A stretch of 64,000 nt of DNA from an uncultured Rhizobiaceae bacterium (GCA_947259295.1 CAMYMG010000049.1:1-64000), one strand, 5' to 3'; shown: positions 8,462-17,402, counted from the stretch's first letter. Notes: generated by a model from the letters alone, not told the origin. Program-made: numbers and translations.

Positions 8462-11400
8462 ACGGTAATCCTGTTGCCGCCGCGGATTTCCGCCATCAGC
8501 GCTTCACGCATGGAGTTGAGGTAGGCTTCGACGTCCGCCTCGTCGGCGAGGTAGGCCCTCGGGAACGAAACCTTCACGGACGAGCCGGCAATGAAGTTTT
8601 GAACGGGTGGCGGAGGGGTCGGGGGAGTGGCTCCACGATCGCCGAATCCTCCATTGGCCGCGCCATCGTCGCCCTGTTCATCCGAAGGTTTCGAGACCAG
8701 CGAAGCTACTCGGGACAGGAGCTGCGGATAGGTCGTGGTCCGGAAGGCGGCGACCCTTTCCCGCACCATGGCGATGAGGCCGGCGCTGTCGATGGGAGAC
8801 GCCGCCGCGTCCGCATCCGAAAGAATGGAGGTGCGGTCTGCCTCCGCCAGGTCGGCAAGCTCCGGCAAGGATTCGAGCTTTGCCTTCAGGGTTTCGATTT
8901 CGGCCTTCGCCGCGGCTCGCTCCTCGGCGAGGCGTGCATCCATCTCGGACCGTAAACTGTCCAAGGCACCCTTCAACTGCTGGATCGACCCGCCCTTGAA
9001 GCAGCGTGGATCATCCAGCGCCAGACGAATGCGCTCGGACACCTCGGCGCCGGCGTAGGCAAAATTTGCCTTCTGATCCGCGAGGAACCTCCGCGCCTCG
9101 TCATAGATGCCCCGCTGCGCCCCGTTCCAGAACTTGCGGACGGGATCGAGGACGTCCTCCTTCAGGTCGAGAAGCCTGTCCTGCTCGAGGCGGAGATCTG
9201 TCAGATACCAGCCTGGAGCCTTTCCGGAGACCGCGATGACGGCCTCGCGAGCAGGGTCGAGCGCGGACATGAAAGGATAGGAGTCCTTTCGCGACTCGTA
9301 GCCGCGGATTTCCTCGCCGACTTTCTGGAAGGCTTCCGACGTTTCCTTGCCGAGCGCCTTACCGTCGGTGCTGGAAGGCTGCCCATCGAAGAACTCGGTG
9401 TAAAACTCCTTCAGCTGCCGGACCTGTGCCGGCGAAAATTCCACCTGAGGTTCCAGCACGATGTTGCCCTGGGCCTGGGTGTTCTTGAGAGCCCGTTCGA
9501 GCGCCGCGCCCTCCAGCACATTTGCATCGGAGCGAGACGCGAGCTTGCCTCGACCGCTCAGGCTGGCGACGTTGCAGAGGACGGCTGGGTAGGACCACCC
9601 ATAGGGCTTGCGCTCAAATTTCTCCAGGACCGCCTTCACCGTGGTGCGTACACCGGTCCTGCTGTTGGCCTGGACGAAATTGAGGATGTCCTGCTCGGCC
9701 TCGGTCAGGCCCGCGGCGTCCGACCCGAACAGGCCGTCTTCGGCCTGTTTCAAATACTTGCCGATTTCGGCCTCTGAGTAGGAGAGGCCACGAAGCATTC
9801 CCAGGTTGACGTGCACCTTGTCTACGAGGACCTGGAAAGCGCGCATGATCCGCATCTGCGCATCGTCACCGCGGATGTCGATCTCTTCGCCTCGCACGAA
9901 TAGCTGCGCCTCGGAGAGCAGCGTCTTCAGTCTCGTGGTCAGATCACGGTAGCGCGTCGCATTCTGCTGACCCTTATCGCTGACAATACGTTCAATGGTC
10001 GGCTGGTCACTGACGGAGCGGTTCTGGCGGACATATTTCTCGGTCCGCTTGTAGGCAAGGATGTCGCTCATCAGCCGCGCGTCCGGCCTGAGCAGCACTG
10101 CCAGTTCGTCTCGCGACATACCTTGCATGCGCACGGTGGCGGCGTTCTCCGCGTGTTCGAAGAAGGGAGTGAGCACGTTGATGGAGAGCTCGTAGTCTCG
10201 TGCGCCTACAAGTCGGTCGTCAACCTTCCGGGCATAGGCGTAATCGTTTCCGGTCGCCTCATGGCGCAGCTTCCGGTTCTTAATGATTTCATCGAAGATC
10301 AGCTTTTCGAGTTCCTGGGTGACCTCCGTCGAGTCCACGGCGACGTTCTTGATCTCCTGCTCAACGTCCTGCTCTTCATCCGTCAAGAATTCGTAGAGCT
10401 CGCCACCACGCTGGATGTAGGTCTGCTGTTCAAGCACCGCGAGCGCCGCCTCGATGCGCTTGCGCAGAGCGGAGATGTCCTGGTCGAACCGCTCCAGCAT
10501 CAGGACGGATATGTTCCGGACAGTAGGCTTGAACGCTCGGACGTATTTCACGAGGAAGAGCGCCTTCAGCACGCGCACCGCGAACGGGTCACCGAGATTC
10601 CGCTCTGCCAGCTGGATCGATTGCTGGACGCTTGATTTCAGAGCCGAGCGAATTCCTTCGAACATGAGGTCGAAGGGAGCGATCCCGCCGAGTTCGAAAT
10701 CTGCGATGTGGACAGCGACCTCCTGGAAGACCCCGAGCATCGAGCGCTCGCCGACCGAACTGTGCCGTCCCTCGAAGGCGTTGTGTCCCGACAGGTTCTG
10801 GATTGCCAGTTGGAACAGCTCGTACTGGTAGGGGATGAAGGGATAGCTCTGGATAAAATGATCCCGATCCTTGAAATTCTTGAAATGGATCGAGCCGTCC
10901 GAGAAATCGAACAGTGTCCGAAGGTTGGTCGCTTGGTCGTGATAGAGGTCGGATAGTGCGCCGACCCCACCCTCGGTCTTCTTCAGCAAACGCTTTTGGA
11001 TCACCTCGTCAACGTTGGCGCTGGTCAGTGGCATGCGGTTGTTGAACCGCGCCTGGATCTTGGAAAAGTCGTTTGCCTGGTTCTGCGTCATGTCGCCGAT
11101 GACCGTCTTCATCTCCTGCTGCGCAGTGACAATGATCCAGGCCCGCCCACGGCACTTCGTGTTGAGGCTTTCGGCGATCGTCTGTAGGTTGGTCATGAGC
11201 TTGGTATTGTCGGCGATGTACTGCCCAACCTCGTCGACGAAAAAATTCAGCCGGAACGTGGCGCCTTCCCGATCGATATGGTCCTTGACCTGCTGGGCGA
11301 AGTCCTCGATCGACACCTTGTGGTCGCTGCGATACTTGCTGAGGATGCCTTCTGCCGACGCCGCGTCGGCGCCGCTCACTTCCGCATAGGCTTTGGCGAT

Positions 11401-12009
11401 GCTGGGTCCTTCGAGAAGGGCCTGCTCCCGTCCTCTCTCCCACACCTTTCCGGCCAGGCGAGCATACGAATCCTTGAAAGCGGCATAGAGGCCCCGGCTG
11501 TCGAGGTCGCGTTCGAACTGCGCGATGTGGCCCTGCTTGCCGTAAAAGCCGCACATCTCGTCGAACACCTTCTGGAACACCGACAGAAGGGCATCGACCT
11601 GCGTTTTGCTGATGACGTCTGCCTTCTGGTCGATGTTGAAAAGGATGCTTTTCGAAGGAATCGCGACGGCACGCTTGAGGTCACCACGAAGGATTTCGTT
11701 TTCAGCGGTCTTTTCCAGGAAGATGTCGAGGGCCGGCATGCCGCCGACCTGACGATTCTCGAGGACGAGAGCCAGCATCTTCAACAGGTGCGATTTGCCC
11801 GACCCGAAGAAACCAGAGATCCAGACGCCGTTTGCGGTCTCGTAGTTGTTGTAGGCGTCGAGAAACTGTTCGAGCCGCTTCTCGACCTCGTTGGTGATAA
11901 CGTATTCCTCGAGTTCGAGCCGAAGGCTCGCCTCGTCATCCGCCTTGATGACGCCTTCGATGGCGCGGTCGACGGGTTTCTCGAAGATTTCCCTGAGCTT
12001 GATCGTCAT
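8458..12009 (-). CDS. brxC: BREX type 1 BrxC, P-loop ATPase
   Basis: BrxC (PglY-like) is the large ATPase of BREX. In this 1183 aa protein Walker A G-F-F-G-S-G-K-S lies at 66-73 and the Walker B-like F-F-V-D-E-V-G-Q at 256-263, followed by S-L-N-T-K and an I-V-T-A-Q-Q-E-M segment typical of the family's ATPase core. A proline-rich linker (near T-P-P-T-P-P-P-P) precedes a short conserved C-terminal tail. It sits between brxB and pglX with ATGA overlap to pglX and a six-base gap after brxB. Length is normal for the family. Confidence 0.95.
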   Translation of the reverse strand: MTIKLREIFEKPVDRAIEGVIKADDEASLRLELEEYVITNEVEKRLEQFLDAYNNYETANGVWISGFFGSGKSHLLKMLALVLENRQVGGMPALDIFLEKTAENEILRGDLKRAVAIPSKSILFNIDQKADVISKTQVDALLSVFQKVFDEMCGFYGKQGHIAQFERDLDSRGLYAAFKDSYARLAGKVWERGREQALLEGPSIAKAYAEVSGADAASAEGILSKYRSDHKVSIEDFAQQVKDHIDREGATFRLNFFVDEVGQYIADNTKLMTNLQTIAESLNTKCRGRAWIIVTAQQEMKTVIGDMTQNQANDFSKIQARFNNRMPLTSANVDEVIQKRLLKKTEGGVGALSDLYHDQATNLRTLFDFSDGSIHFKNFKDRDHFIQSYPFIPYQYELFQLAIQNLSGHNAFEGRHSSVGERSMLGVFQEVAVHIADFELGGIAPFDLMFEGIRSALKSSVQQSIQLAERNLGDPFAVRVLKALFLVKYVRAFKPTVRNISVLMLERFDQDISALRKRIEAALAVLEQQTYIQRGGELYEFLTDEEQDVEQEIKNVAVDSTEVTQELEKLIFDEIIKNRKLRHEATGNDYAYARKVDDRLVGARDYELSINVLTPFFEHAENAATVRMQGMSRDELAVLLRPDARLMSDILAYKRTEKYVRQNRSVSDQPTIERIVSDKGQQNATRYRDLTTRLKTLLSEAQLFVRGEEIDIRGDDAQMRIMRAFQVLVDKVHVNLGMLRGLSYSEAEIGKYLKQAEDGLFGSDAAGLTEAEQDILNFVQANSRTGVRTTVKAVLEKFERKPYGWSYPAVLCNVASLSGRGKLASRSDANVLEGAALERALKNTQAQGNIVLEPQVEFSPAQVRQLKEFYTEFFDGQPSSTDGKALGKETSEAFQKVGEEIRGYESRKDSYPFMSALDPAREAVIAVSGKAPGWYLTDLRLEQDRLLDLKEDVLDPVRKFWNGAQRGIYDEARRFLADQKANFAYAGAEVSERIRLALDDPRCFKGGSIQQLKGALDSLRSEMDARLAEERAAAKAEIETLKAKLESLPELADLAEADRTSILSDADAAASPIDSAGLIAMVRERVAAFRTTTYPQLLSRVASLVSKPSDEQGDDGAANGGFGDRGATPPTPPPPVQNFIAGSSVKVSFPRAYLADEADVEAYLNSMREALMAEIRGGNRITV

Positions 12010-12015
12010 CGCGGA

Positions 12016-12624
12016 TCAGACCTCGTAATGGAATATGTTGAAGGCGCGGTAGTACTTGTCGTCATGCAGCCGCCCGAAGAGATCGAGCGAGGCACCGGTG
12101 GCGAGCTCGTGCGTGTAGCTGCCCGGGAAGAACATGACGGTCGGTCGGTCCTTCGCCGTGCTCTGGAGGTTGTTGAGGACATTGTGCGACCGGATGTAGG
12201 GGAAGACCTCTCCCACGCCGGAGAGGAACAGGACATCGTACTTCGTGGAGTTCAGCCTGTCAGCGATGATGGGGATGAGGTGGTTCTCCGGATCAAGGAC
12301 TCCTTGAAGGAGCTCTTTGAGTTCCACCTTGGAAATGGAGGGTTCGGCTTCGAGGATCTCTACCCAGATTCCGCGCTCCTGGAGCAGTTGAACGGCAAGG
12401 TCATAGAGATTGATCTCGAGAACCGCCAAGCCGCGGTTCGAGAGCTTGTTGGTGATATGTCCGCGCTGGCGCTCCATTTCGACCGCATCTTCCGCGTCAT
12501 ACGGGCAAATGAAGAACGGGACCTCGTTTCCAAGGCCCTGCTTCTTCAGGAATCGCTCGCTCGAGATGACTGCAACGAGGTGGTCAAAACGCTCCTTGGC
12601 TGATTTTCTTTCTTGGCGCGCCAT
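12016..12624 (-). CDS. brxB: BREX type 1 BrxB (DUF1788)
   Basis: BrxB is a small core component of type 1 BREX without known enzymatic activity. The 202 aa product has the DUF1788 features: an early A-K-E-R-F-D-H-L-V segment, a central V-L-F-L-S-G-V-G-E-V-F-P-Y-I-R-S block and the terminal N-I-F-H-Y-E-V. The ATG at 12624 is chosen because it overlaps the brxA stop in TGATG; an upstream extension of the frame would run through brxA. The ending of conserved sequence exactly at the stop indicates an intact gene. Confidence 0.92.
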   Translation of the reverse strand: MARQERKSAKERFDHLVAVISSERFLKKQGLGNEVPFFICPYDAEDAVEMERQRGHITNKLSNRGLAVLEINLYDLAVQLLQERGIWVEILEAEPSISKVELKELLQGVLDPENHLIPIIADRLNSTKYDVLFLSGVGEVFPYIRSHNVLNNLQSTAKDRPTVMFFPGSYTHELATGASLDLFGRLHDDKYYRAFNIFHYEV

Positions 12625-13217
12625 CAAGCGGCCCCCGCACGTTCGTCGGCGCCCGGCAGCCATCGCAAATCGGCCGGAGGGATCAAGGATTCGAGCCGGG
12701 GAGTAAGAAGTGTGCGCCGAATCTCGTCGGAAGGGGAGATGATGCCCGCTTCGCGCATGATCCGGAAAAGAACCTGCCGGAGCTTTGCCCGGGTGGAGGG
12801 ACGTATCGCAGCCAGCTCGGGATTCCATTCCTCCTTTGTCTCGAAGAACACGTCGAAGGCGTCGTAGTCGAGGCCCACGCGAAACGACAGGAAGCGCTCG
12901 CGGAGCACCTCGGCCGCGAATTCCGCTACGAAACGGTAGGTTCTGCAGACGGCCAGCCACAGTAGCGTTGCCTGCTCCTGCGGGGTCCCCTCGATAAGGA
13001 GCTCGATCTCTTCCTCTGAGAGAGTCCGCAGGCGGTCGACCATTTCACGGACCGTGCGATTTGCCGAACTGCTCGCACGGAAGCCTTGGGCGCCTATCGT
13101 CACCATTTCATGGCGAACGACATCCCAATCCTTAACCCGCTGGAAAACTCGGGCGGACTTAACGGATTCGTTCCGAAACAAGCTCCCGACGGCAAAGGAC
13201 ATACGATATTTGGTCAT
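12624..13217 (-). CDS. brxA: BREX type 1 BrxA (DUF1819)
   Basis: First gene of the operon. BrxA is a small DNA-binding protein (DUF1819) found in type 1 BREX. The 197 aa product begins M-T-K-Y-R-M-S-F-A-V-G-S-L-F, the expected N-terminus, and includes R-E-R-F-L-S-F-R-V-G-L-D-Y-D-A-F near residue 105. The frame is open farther upstream, but that sequence has no family character, so the ATG at 13217 is used. Its ribosome site is weak. The stop overlaps the brxB start (TGATG). No BrxR-type WYL regulator is seen upstream. Confidence 0.9.
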   Translation of the reverse strand: MTKYRMSFAVGSLFRNESVKSARVFQRVKDWDVVRHEMVTIGAQGFRASSSANRTVREMVDRLRTLSEEEIELLIEGTPQEQATLLWLAVCRTYRFVAEFAAEVLRERFLSFRVGLDYDAFDVFFETKEEWNPELAAIRPSTRAKLRQVLFRIMREAGIISPSDEIRRTLLTPRLESLIPPADLRWLPGADERAGAA

Positions 13218-13766
13218 AATTCTCGAAGGTGCTCGGGTTGCAGTTGTTCTGCGCGCGTGGGCATCAACATCCAAGTCAACGACGAGATGGTCGTGACGTA
13301 AGGAAGGCCACCGTGCCTGTTGCCTGCCCCAAGTTGCCCGGATGTTGAATCCCAAGAGGCATACTAGCTATTTGCGCCAGCACGCCAAGCATACACGCTC
13401 TAATCGCTCCGGCCCCGGAAGAACAGGGACTGCATCAGTTTGGGTGTCAGGGTTTTAATCGGGGGTCGCGTTCCTCCAGTCTGGAATAGTGTTTCCGGCG
13501 GTCTAATTGCCATCGTCGTCAAAGAACTTGACGCCGCGGGCTGCTTTCCCCTGGACTGTTTGCTCGCCTTTTGCCAGTAGCGGTGGCGGCGCGTCAGAGC
13601 GACAGAGGTCGCGTAAACTGATAAAATCGTTGGGCCGGAGGACTCGAAACCCAACCAAGCGTTTATGAGCCCGCGATCTGCGCGGAGAGCAAGTGGGGAT
13701 GTAAGTGGGGATGACAAAACGCCAGCCCACCTTCTTTTTATTTTTCAATTAGATGGATACCATCAA
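13218..13766. other. 549-base spacer between the BREX operon and tRNA-Ser; no recognised gene
   Basis: Short frames exist on both strands, the longest about 105 codons on the minus strand, but none resembles a known protein or has a convincing ribosome site. The stretch holds the candidate brx promoter, a tandem pair of AGTGGGGATG units at 13691-13712, and a T-arm-like segment with flanking GTTGGG and CCCAAC (13629-13655). Its position against the tRNA 3' end fits the junction of an integrated element or remains of a decayed integrase region; the latter cannot be shown here. Confidence 0.5.
13361..13388 (-). promoter_or_regulatory. Candidate promoter of the BREX operon
   Basis: On the minus strand TTGGCG (13388-13383) and TAGTAT (13366-13361) are separated by 16 bases, a reasonable sigma-70 arrangement, about 145 bases before the brxA ATG. 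It is the best candidate noted in the spacer but rests on consensus similarity alone. Confidence 0.3.
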
Positions 13767-13856
13767 TGGCGGAGAGAGCGGGATTCGAACCCGCGTTACG
13801 GTCTCCCGTAAACACACTTTCCAGGCGTGCGCCTTCAACCACTCGGCCACCTCTCC
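13767..13856 (-). tRNA. tRNA-Ser(GGA)
   Basis: The minus strand folds as a class II tRNA: acceptor GGAGAG paired with CTCTCC, D-arm G-T-G-G-C-C-G-A-G-T-G-G, anticodon loop C-T-G-G-A-A-A with GGA anticodon, a long variable arm, and T-arm G-G-G-T-T-C-G-A-A-T-C-C-C. The discriminator base is G and CCA is encoded (13769-13767). The 3' end points toward the BREX island, the orientation expected if the island used this tRNA as its attachment site. Confidence 0.97.
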
Positions 13857-14096
13857 GCAGTGCCGGCAGGCCGCGAGGCCGGCCGACGAGGGCTCCTCTA
13901 GTCGATCCCGTCGCGAATGCCAAGCCACTCGGCGCTTTATCTAATCTAGGGATGGTTCGGTTCCCGTCCAACCCCTCGCGTGCCATGCCGGGCGAGCCCG
14001 CGTCTTTGAGCGCGCGCGGTTTCAAATTCGCGTGTAATGATTGCAGTGGCTCGCCCGTCAACCTATGTCTTCGTCAAACGCAAACCAAGGATTCCG

Positions 14097-14423
14097 ATGT
14101 TTCGCCTCCTGCTGCGGCTGATGGCCACTTTCGCCCTGGCTGTGGCCGTCATCATGGCCGTGCTCGACGTGACGCGCACCATCGCGGCGTCGACCCTGGT
14201 GCTGACGCCGCTTGGCGCCAGCTGGGTCAGCGCTTCGCCGGCCACGCTCGATGCGATGCAGTCCTTCATCATCGCCAATGCCCATCCGCTGGTGTGGAAC
14301 CCGGTGATGACCTTCATCCTTGACCAACCGGGCTTCGCCGTCTTCGGCGTGCTGGCGCTGCTGCTCTATGCGCTTGGGCGCAGGCCGGAACGCCGCATCG
14401 GCCGCTTCGTCGTGAACCAGTAG
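14097..14423 (+). CDS. Small membrane protein of unknown function upstream of msrA
   Basis: The 108 aa product has an N-terminal membrane segment ([17 protein letters not shown]), a second hydrophobic region near residues 75-95 and a basic tail. The ATG at 14097 follows AAGGA with suitable spacing; an upstream in-frame ATG at 14037 lacks support. It lies 50 bases before msrA on the same strand, so the two may be cotranscribed. I do not recognise the family; a role cannot be assigned. Confidence 0.75.
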   Translation: MFRLLLRLMATFALAVAVIMAVLDVTRTIAASTLVLTPLGASWVSASPATLDAMQSFIIANAHPLVWNPVMTFILDQPGFAVFGVLALLLYALGRRPERRIGRFVVNQ

Positions 14424-14473
14424 GCCTTTGCCGCGCGGCCTCGGACGGCCCGGCCCCCAAGAGGAGACTATCC

Positions 14474-15148
14474 ATGTTTTTCCTGAGCGACATGCTGAAC
14501 AAGAAACTCAACCTGCCGACCGAGGACCAGGCGCTGCCGGGCCGCGACCGGCCGATCCCGACCGCGTCCGAGCACTTCGTGTCGAAGCGGCCGCTGCACG
14601 GCCCCTATCCCGAGGGTCTGGAGACGGCGATGTTCGGTCTCGGCTGCTTCTGGGGCGCCGAGCGGCTGTTCTGGCAGACCAAGGGCGTGTGGGTGACGGC
14701 TGTCGGCTATGCCGGCGGCGTGACGCCCAACCCGACCTACCAGGAGACCTGCACCGGGCTGACCGGCCATGCCGAAATGGTGCTGGTGGTGTTCGACCCG
14801 AAGATCGTCTCCTATGCCGACCTGCTCAAGCTGTTCTGGGAGAGCCACGATCCGACCCAGGGCATGCGGCAGGGCAACGATGTCGGCACCACCTACCGCT
14901 CCGCCATCTACACGTTCGGCGCGGCGCAGCACCAGGCGGCCATGGCCTCGCGCGACGCCTATGACGCGTCGCTGCGCGCCGCCGGCCGCGAGCGGATCAC
15001 CACCGAGATCGCGCCCGCGCCGACCTTCTACTTCGCCGAAGAGGACCACCAGCAGTATCTGGCCAAGAACCCTTATGGATACTGCAACCTGAACGGTACC
15101 GGGGTCGCCTGCGCCATGCCGGCCCAGGCGCAAACCGACGCGGCTTAG
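14474..15148 (+). CDS. msrA: Peptide-methionine (S)-S-oxide reductase MsrA
   Basis: MsrA reduces methionine-S-sulfoxide in proteins and free methionine with thioredoxin as donor. The 224 aa protein has the catalytic G-C-F-W-G motif near residue 57 and downstream blocks [14 protein letters not shown] and [10 protein letters not shown] that bind substrate. The N-terminal 45 residues before the core match the longer alphaproteobacterial form. AGAGGAGAC precedes the ATG at a good distance. Cytoplasmic; no signal peptide. Confidence 0.96.
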   Translation: MFFLSDMLNKKLNLPTEDQALPGRDRPIPTASEHFVSKRPLHGPYPEGLETAMFGLGCFWGAERLFWQTKGVWVTAVGYAGGVTPNPTYQETCTGLTGHAEMVLVVFDPKIVSYADLLKLFWESHDPTQGMRQGNDVGTTYRSAIYTFGAAQHQAAMASRDAYDASLRAAGRERITTEIAPAPTFYFAEEDHQQYLAKNPYGYCNLNGTGVACAMPAQAQTDAA

Positions 15149-15240
15149 ACCACGGACCGGCGGGCAGCTTTCCCCGCATCGTTCACGGCGGCGAACACAA
15201 GGCTTCGCCGGCGATTCATAATTGCTTCTCGATGTTGTCC

Positions 15241-15275
15241 GGAAGGTCAAAATTCCGCGTGAATTTTGTCCTTCC
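15241..15275. promoter_or_regulatory. Long inverted repeat upstream of the nucleoside-binding protein gene
   Basis: GGAAGGTCAAAATTC (15241-15255) and GAATTTTGTCCTTCC (15261-15275) are inverted copies of 15 bases with one mismatch, separated by CGCGT. It lies 118 bases before the BMP gene and 92 after msrA. No T-run follows on either side, which argues against a terminator; a regulator operator for the nucleoside uptake gene is the simplest reading. Confidence 0.55.
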
Positions 15276-15392
15276 CCGTGCAAGACTGGCGCATGAGCGG
15301 TGGGTTGCTGCCCCTGCCATGTGCCGTCGCGCCCGGTCTCCCGGTCATGCGTGGTACCAAGTCAAGAAAACAACCGACAGGGTGTGGATCAC

Positions 15393-16382
15393 ATGAAACG
15401 TATCGTTCTTGGCCTTCTGGCCGCAACCGCGATGTGCGTGCCGGCATTCGCGGCCGACATCAAGCCCGCGCTTCTCTATGATCTGGGCGGAAAGTTCGAC
15501 AAGTCGTTCAACGAAGCGGCTTACAATGGCGCGGAAAAATTCAAGAGCGAAACCGGCGTCGAATATGTCGAGTTCGAAGTCTCGAACGCCTCGCAGCGCG
15601 AACAGGCGCTGCGGCGCTTTGCCGAAGACGGCCGCAACCCGATCGTCATGACCGGCTTTTCCTGGGCCGAATCCCTCGACAAGGTAGCGACCGACTTCCC
15701 CGACACGCAGTTCGCCATCGTCGACATGGTCGTCGACAAGCCGAACATCCGCTCGATCGTGTTCAAGGAGCAGGAAGGCTCCTACATCGTCGGCCTGCTC
15801 GCCGGCATGGCGTCCGAAACCAAGAAGGTCGGTTTCGTCGGCGGCATGGACATCCCGCTGATCCGCCGCTTCGGCTGCGGCTATGTCGGCGGCGCCAAGG
15901 CTGCCGGTGCGACCGACGTCATCCAGAACATGACGGGTGACACGCCGGCCGCGTGGAACGACCCGACCAAGGGCGGCGAGATCGCCAAGACGCAGATCGA
16001 CCAGGGCGCGGACGTGATCTACGCCGCGGCCGGCGGCACCGGCGTCGGCGTTCTCCAGGCTGCCGCGGATGCCGGCAAGCTCGGCATCGGCGTCGATTCC
16101 AACCAGAACGGCTTGCAGCCCGGCAAGGTGCTGACCTCGATGCTGAAGCGCGTCGACACCGCCGTCTACGGCGCCTTCATGGACGCCAAGGACGACAAGC
16201 TCTCCGGCGGCATCAACGATCTCGGCCTCAAGGAAGGCGGCGTCGACTATGCCGTGGACGAGAACAACAAGGACCTGATCACGCCCGAGATGAAGGAAGC
16301 CGCCGAAAAGGCCAAGGCCGACATCATCGCCGGCACGGTCACCGTCCACGACTACATGTCGGACGATTCCTGCCCCTATTGA
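15393..16382 (+). CDS. BMP-family nucleoside-binding periplasmic protein of an ABC transporter
   Basis: The 329 aa protein is a substrate-binding component of the Bmp/PnrA family, which binds purine nucleosides. Residues 1-20 form a signal peptide ending A-F-A before A-D; a Cys in this region (T-A-M-C) could alternatively be a lipobox. The typical opening D-L-G-G-K-F-D-K-S-F-N-E, the G-S-Y-I-V-G-L-L-A-G block and A-A-G-G-T-G are present. Its ATPase and permeases lie 1 kb downstream, separated by two opposite-strand genes, and salvage enzymes follow. A strong terminator ends it, so it is a separate transcript, allowing the binding protein to be made in excess. Confidence 0.93.
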   Translation: MKRIVLGLLAATAMCVPAFAADIKPALLYDLGGKFDKSFNEAAYNGAEKFKSETGVEYVEFEVSNASQREQALRRFAEDGRNPIVMTGFSWAESLDKVATDFPDTQFAIVDMVVDKPNIRSIVFKEQEGSYIVGLLAGMASETKKVGFVGGMDIPLIRRFGCGYVGGAKAAGATDVIQNMTGDTPAAWNDPTKGGEIAKTQIDQGADVIYAAAGGTGVGVLQAAADAGKLGIGVDSNQNGLQPGKVLTSMLKRVDTAVYGAFMDAKDDKLSGGINDLGLKEGGVDYAVDENNKDLITPEMKEAAEKAKADIIAGTVTVHDYMSDDSCPY

Positions 16383-16403
16383 TCATCTGCTGATCTGCGA
16401 CAG

Positions 16404-16435
16404 GCCGCCGGGACCAACCCGGCGGCTTTTCGTTT
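16404..16435 (+). terminator. Rho-independent terminator after the BMP gene
   Basis: GCCGCCGGG (16404-16412) pairs perfectly with CCCGGCGGC (16418-16426) across a five-base loop, followed by TTTTCGTTT. It is 22 bases past the stop codon and ends the binding-protein transcript before the convergent gene at 16471. Confidence 0.88.
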
Positions 16436-16470
16436 GCCTGGCGTTCTGCCGGCGTGCCGAGGGCCCTCCG

Positions 16471-16947
16471 CTATCGACCCTGCGCCTCAAGCGTGGAGGG
16501 CAACGACAGCGATGACCTGCCGGCGACAAATCCGAGCGCGAAGGCGGCGATCAATCCCACGGCCAGGGCAATCGCCCAGCGAGGCGCGGCCGGATGCGGG
16601 GCGATGGGTACTGCCGGCGGCCGCGGCGTGTCCGGCCGGATGTCCGAACGCCGCCTGCCGAAAGTCAGGCGCGGCTGCGGCTCGGCCGTCTCGATTTCGG
16701 GCGGCGCCGCGCGCATCTGCGGCATCGCGGAAAGCCGCTCCTGGATCGCCTTCCAGCCATCCTGGGGTGCCTTTTCCGGCGCGGCCATGTGGTCGAAGAC
16801 ATGCATGCGCTCGGCGATCTCGACGACCGCGTCGCGAAACGACTGGTCGGTCTCCAGATCGCGCTCTGCGCGCTCCCTTTCACTGTCATCCATCAGGCCG
16901 AGAACATAGTTGCCGGCTCTGGTCATGCGATCGACCGTTTCGGCCAT
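16471..16947 (-). CDS. Anti-sigma-factor-like single-pass membrane protein
   Basis: The 158 aa protein begins with an RskA-like cytoplasmic segment (A-G-N-Y-V-L-G-L-M-D-D-S-E-R-E-R-A near 11-27), followed by a proline-rich linker and one transmembrane helix at about 124-146, then a short tail. This order matches anti-sigma regulators that hold a sigma factor at the membrane, but no sigma factor gene is adjacent. The ATG at 16947 is preceded by AGGGGAAGG; the longer TTG frame would place this ribosome site in coding sequence. It follows slyX, probably in one transcript. Confidence 0.7.
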   Translation of the reverse strand: MAETVDRMTRAGNYVLGLMDDSERERAERDLETDQSFRDAVVEIAERMHVFDHMAAPEKAPQDGWKAIQERLSAMPQMRAAPPEIETAEPQPRLTFGRRRSDIRPDTPRPPAVPIAPHPAAPRWAIALAVGLIAAFALGFVAGRSSLSLPSTLEAQGR

Positions 16948-16958
16948 GACCCTTCCCC

Positions 16959-17168
16959 TCACCAATGCGGCGGCTTGGCCACCGGCACTTCCGATGCGTT
17001 CTGGTGCTCAAACTCGAGTAACCTCTCGGTCAGCGCCTCGACCTGCTTGCGCAGCCTTTCGATGACCGTCCACTGCTCGGCGATCTGGGCGGACAGTTCC
17101 TCGACGGTCTTGTCCTGTTCGGCAGTGCGCATTTCCAGGGCCACAAGCCGGTCGTCCGCATCGCTCAT
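16959..17168 (-). CDS. slyX: SlyX family protein
   Basis: A 69 aa coiled-coil protein with the SlyX pattern: L-E-x-R-x-A-E-Q-D-K-T-V-E-E-L heptads, a central W in E-Q-W-T-V-I, and the conserved P-P-H-W ending. SlyX function is unknown. The start has no competing upstream ATG. The gene ends 11 bases before the anti-sigma-like gene, so the two are likely cotranscribed, and both are inserted against the direction of the nucleoside transporter genes. Confidence 0.88.
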   Translation of the reverse strand: MSDADDRLVALEMRTAEQDKTVEELSAQIAEQWTVIERLRKQVEALTERLLEFEHQNASEVPVAKPPHW

Positions 17169-17402
17169 CGTTCACTCCCTGCGGTCCGACGCCCGCCTTC
17201 CCTACAAAGGAAACAGCCGGCCCCCGGTTCCCCCGCACCAGCAATATCATTGAGTTTCGCCGCAGGGAAATTGACAATCGCGACCGGATTTGTCGAGAGT
17301 GCGCGGTGGCATGTTCCGGGTGCTGCGCAATTGGCACCCGAGGGGTGGCGTGCTAGCTTTTTGACCGGATGATAAAACTTCAAGAGGCTAGGACCCGGCC
17401 GT

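Noticed and set aside
13400-13748. Integrase remnant beside tRNA-Ser
   Set aside because: The minus-strand frames here lack tyrosine-recombinase motifs (no R...H-x-x-R...Y pattern seen), so the region is listed as unexplained spacer.
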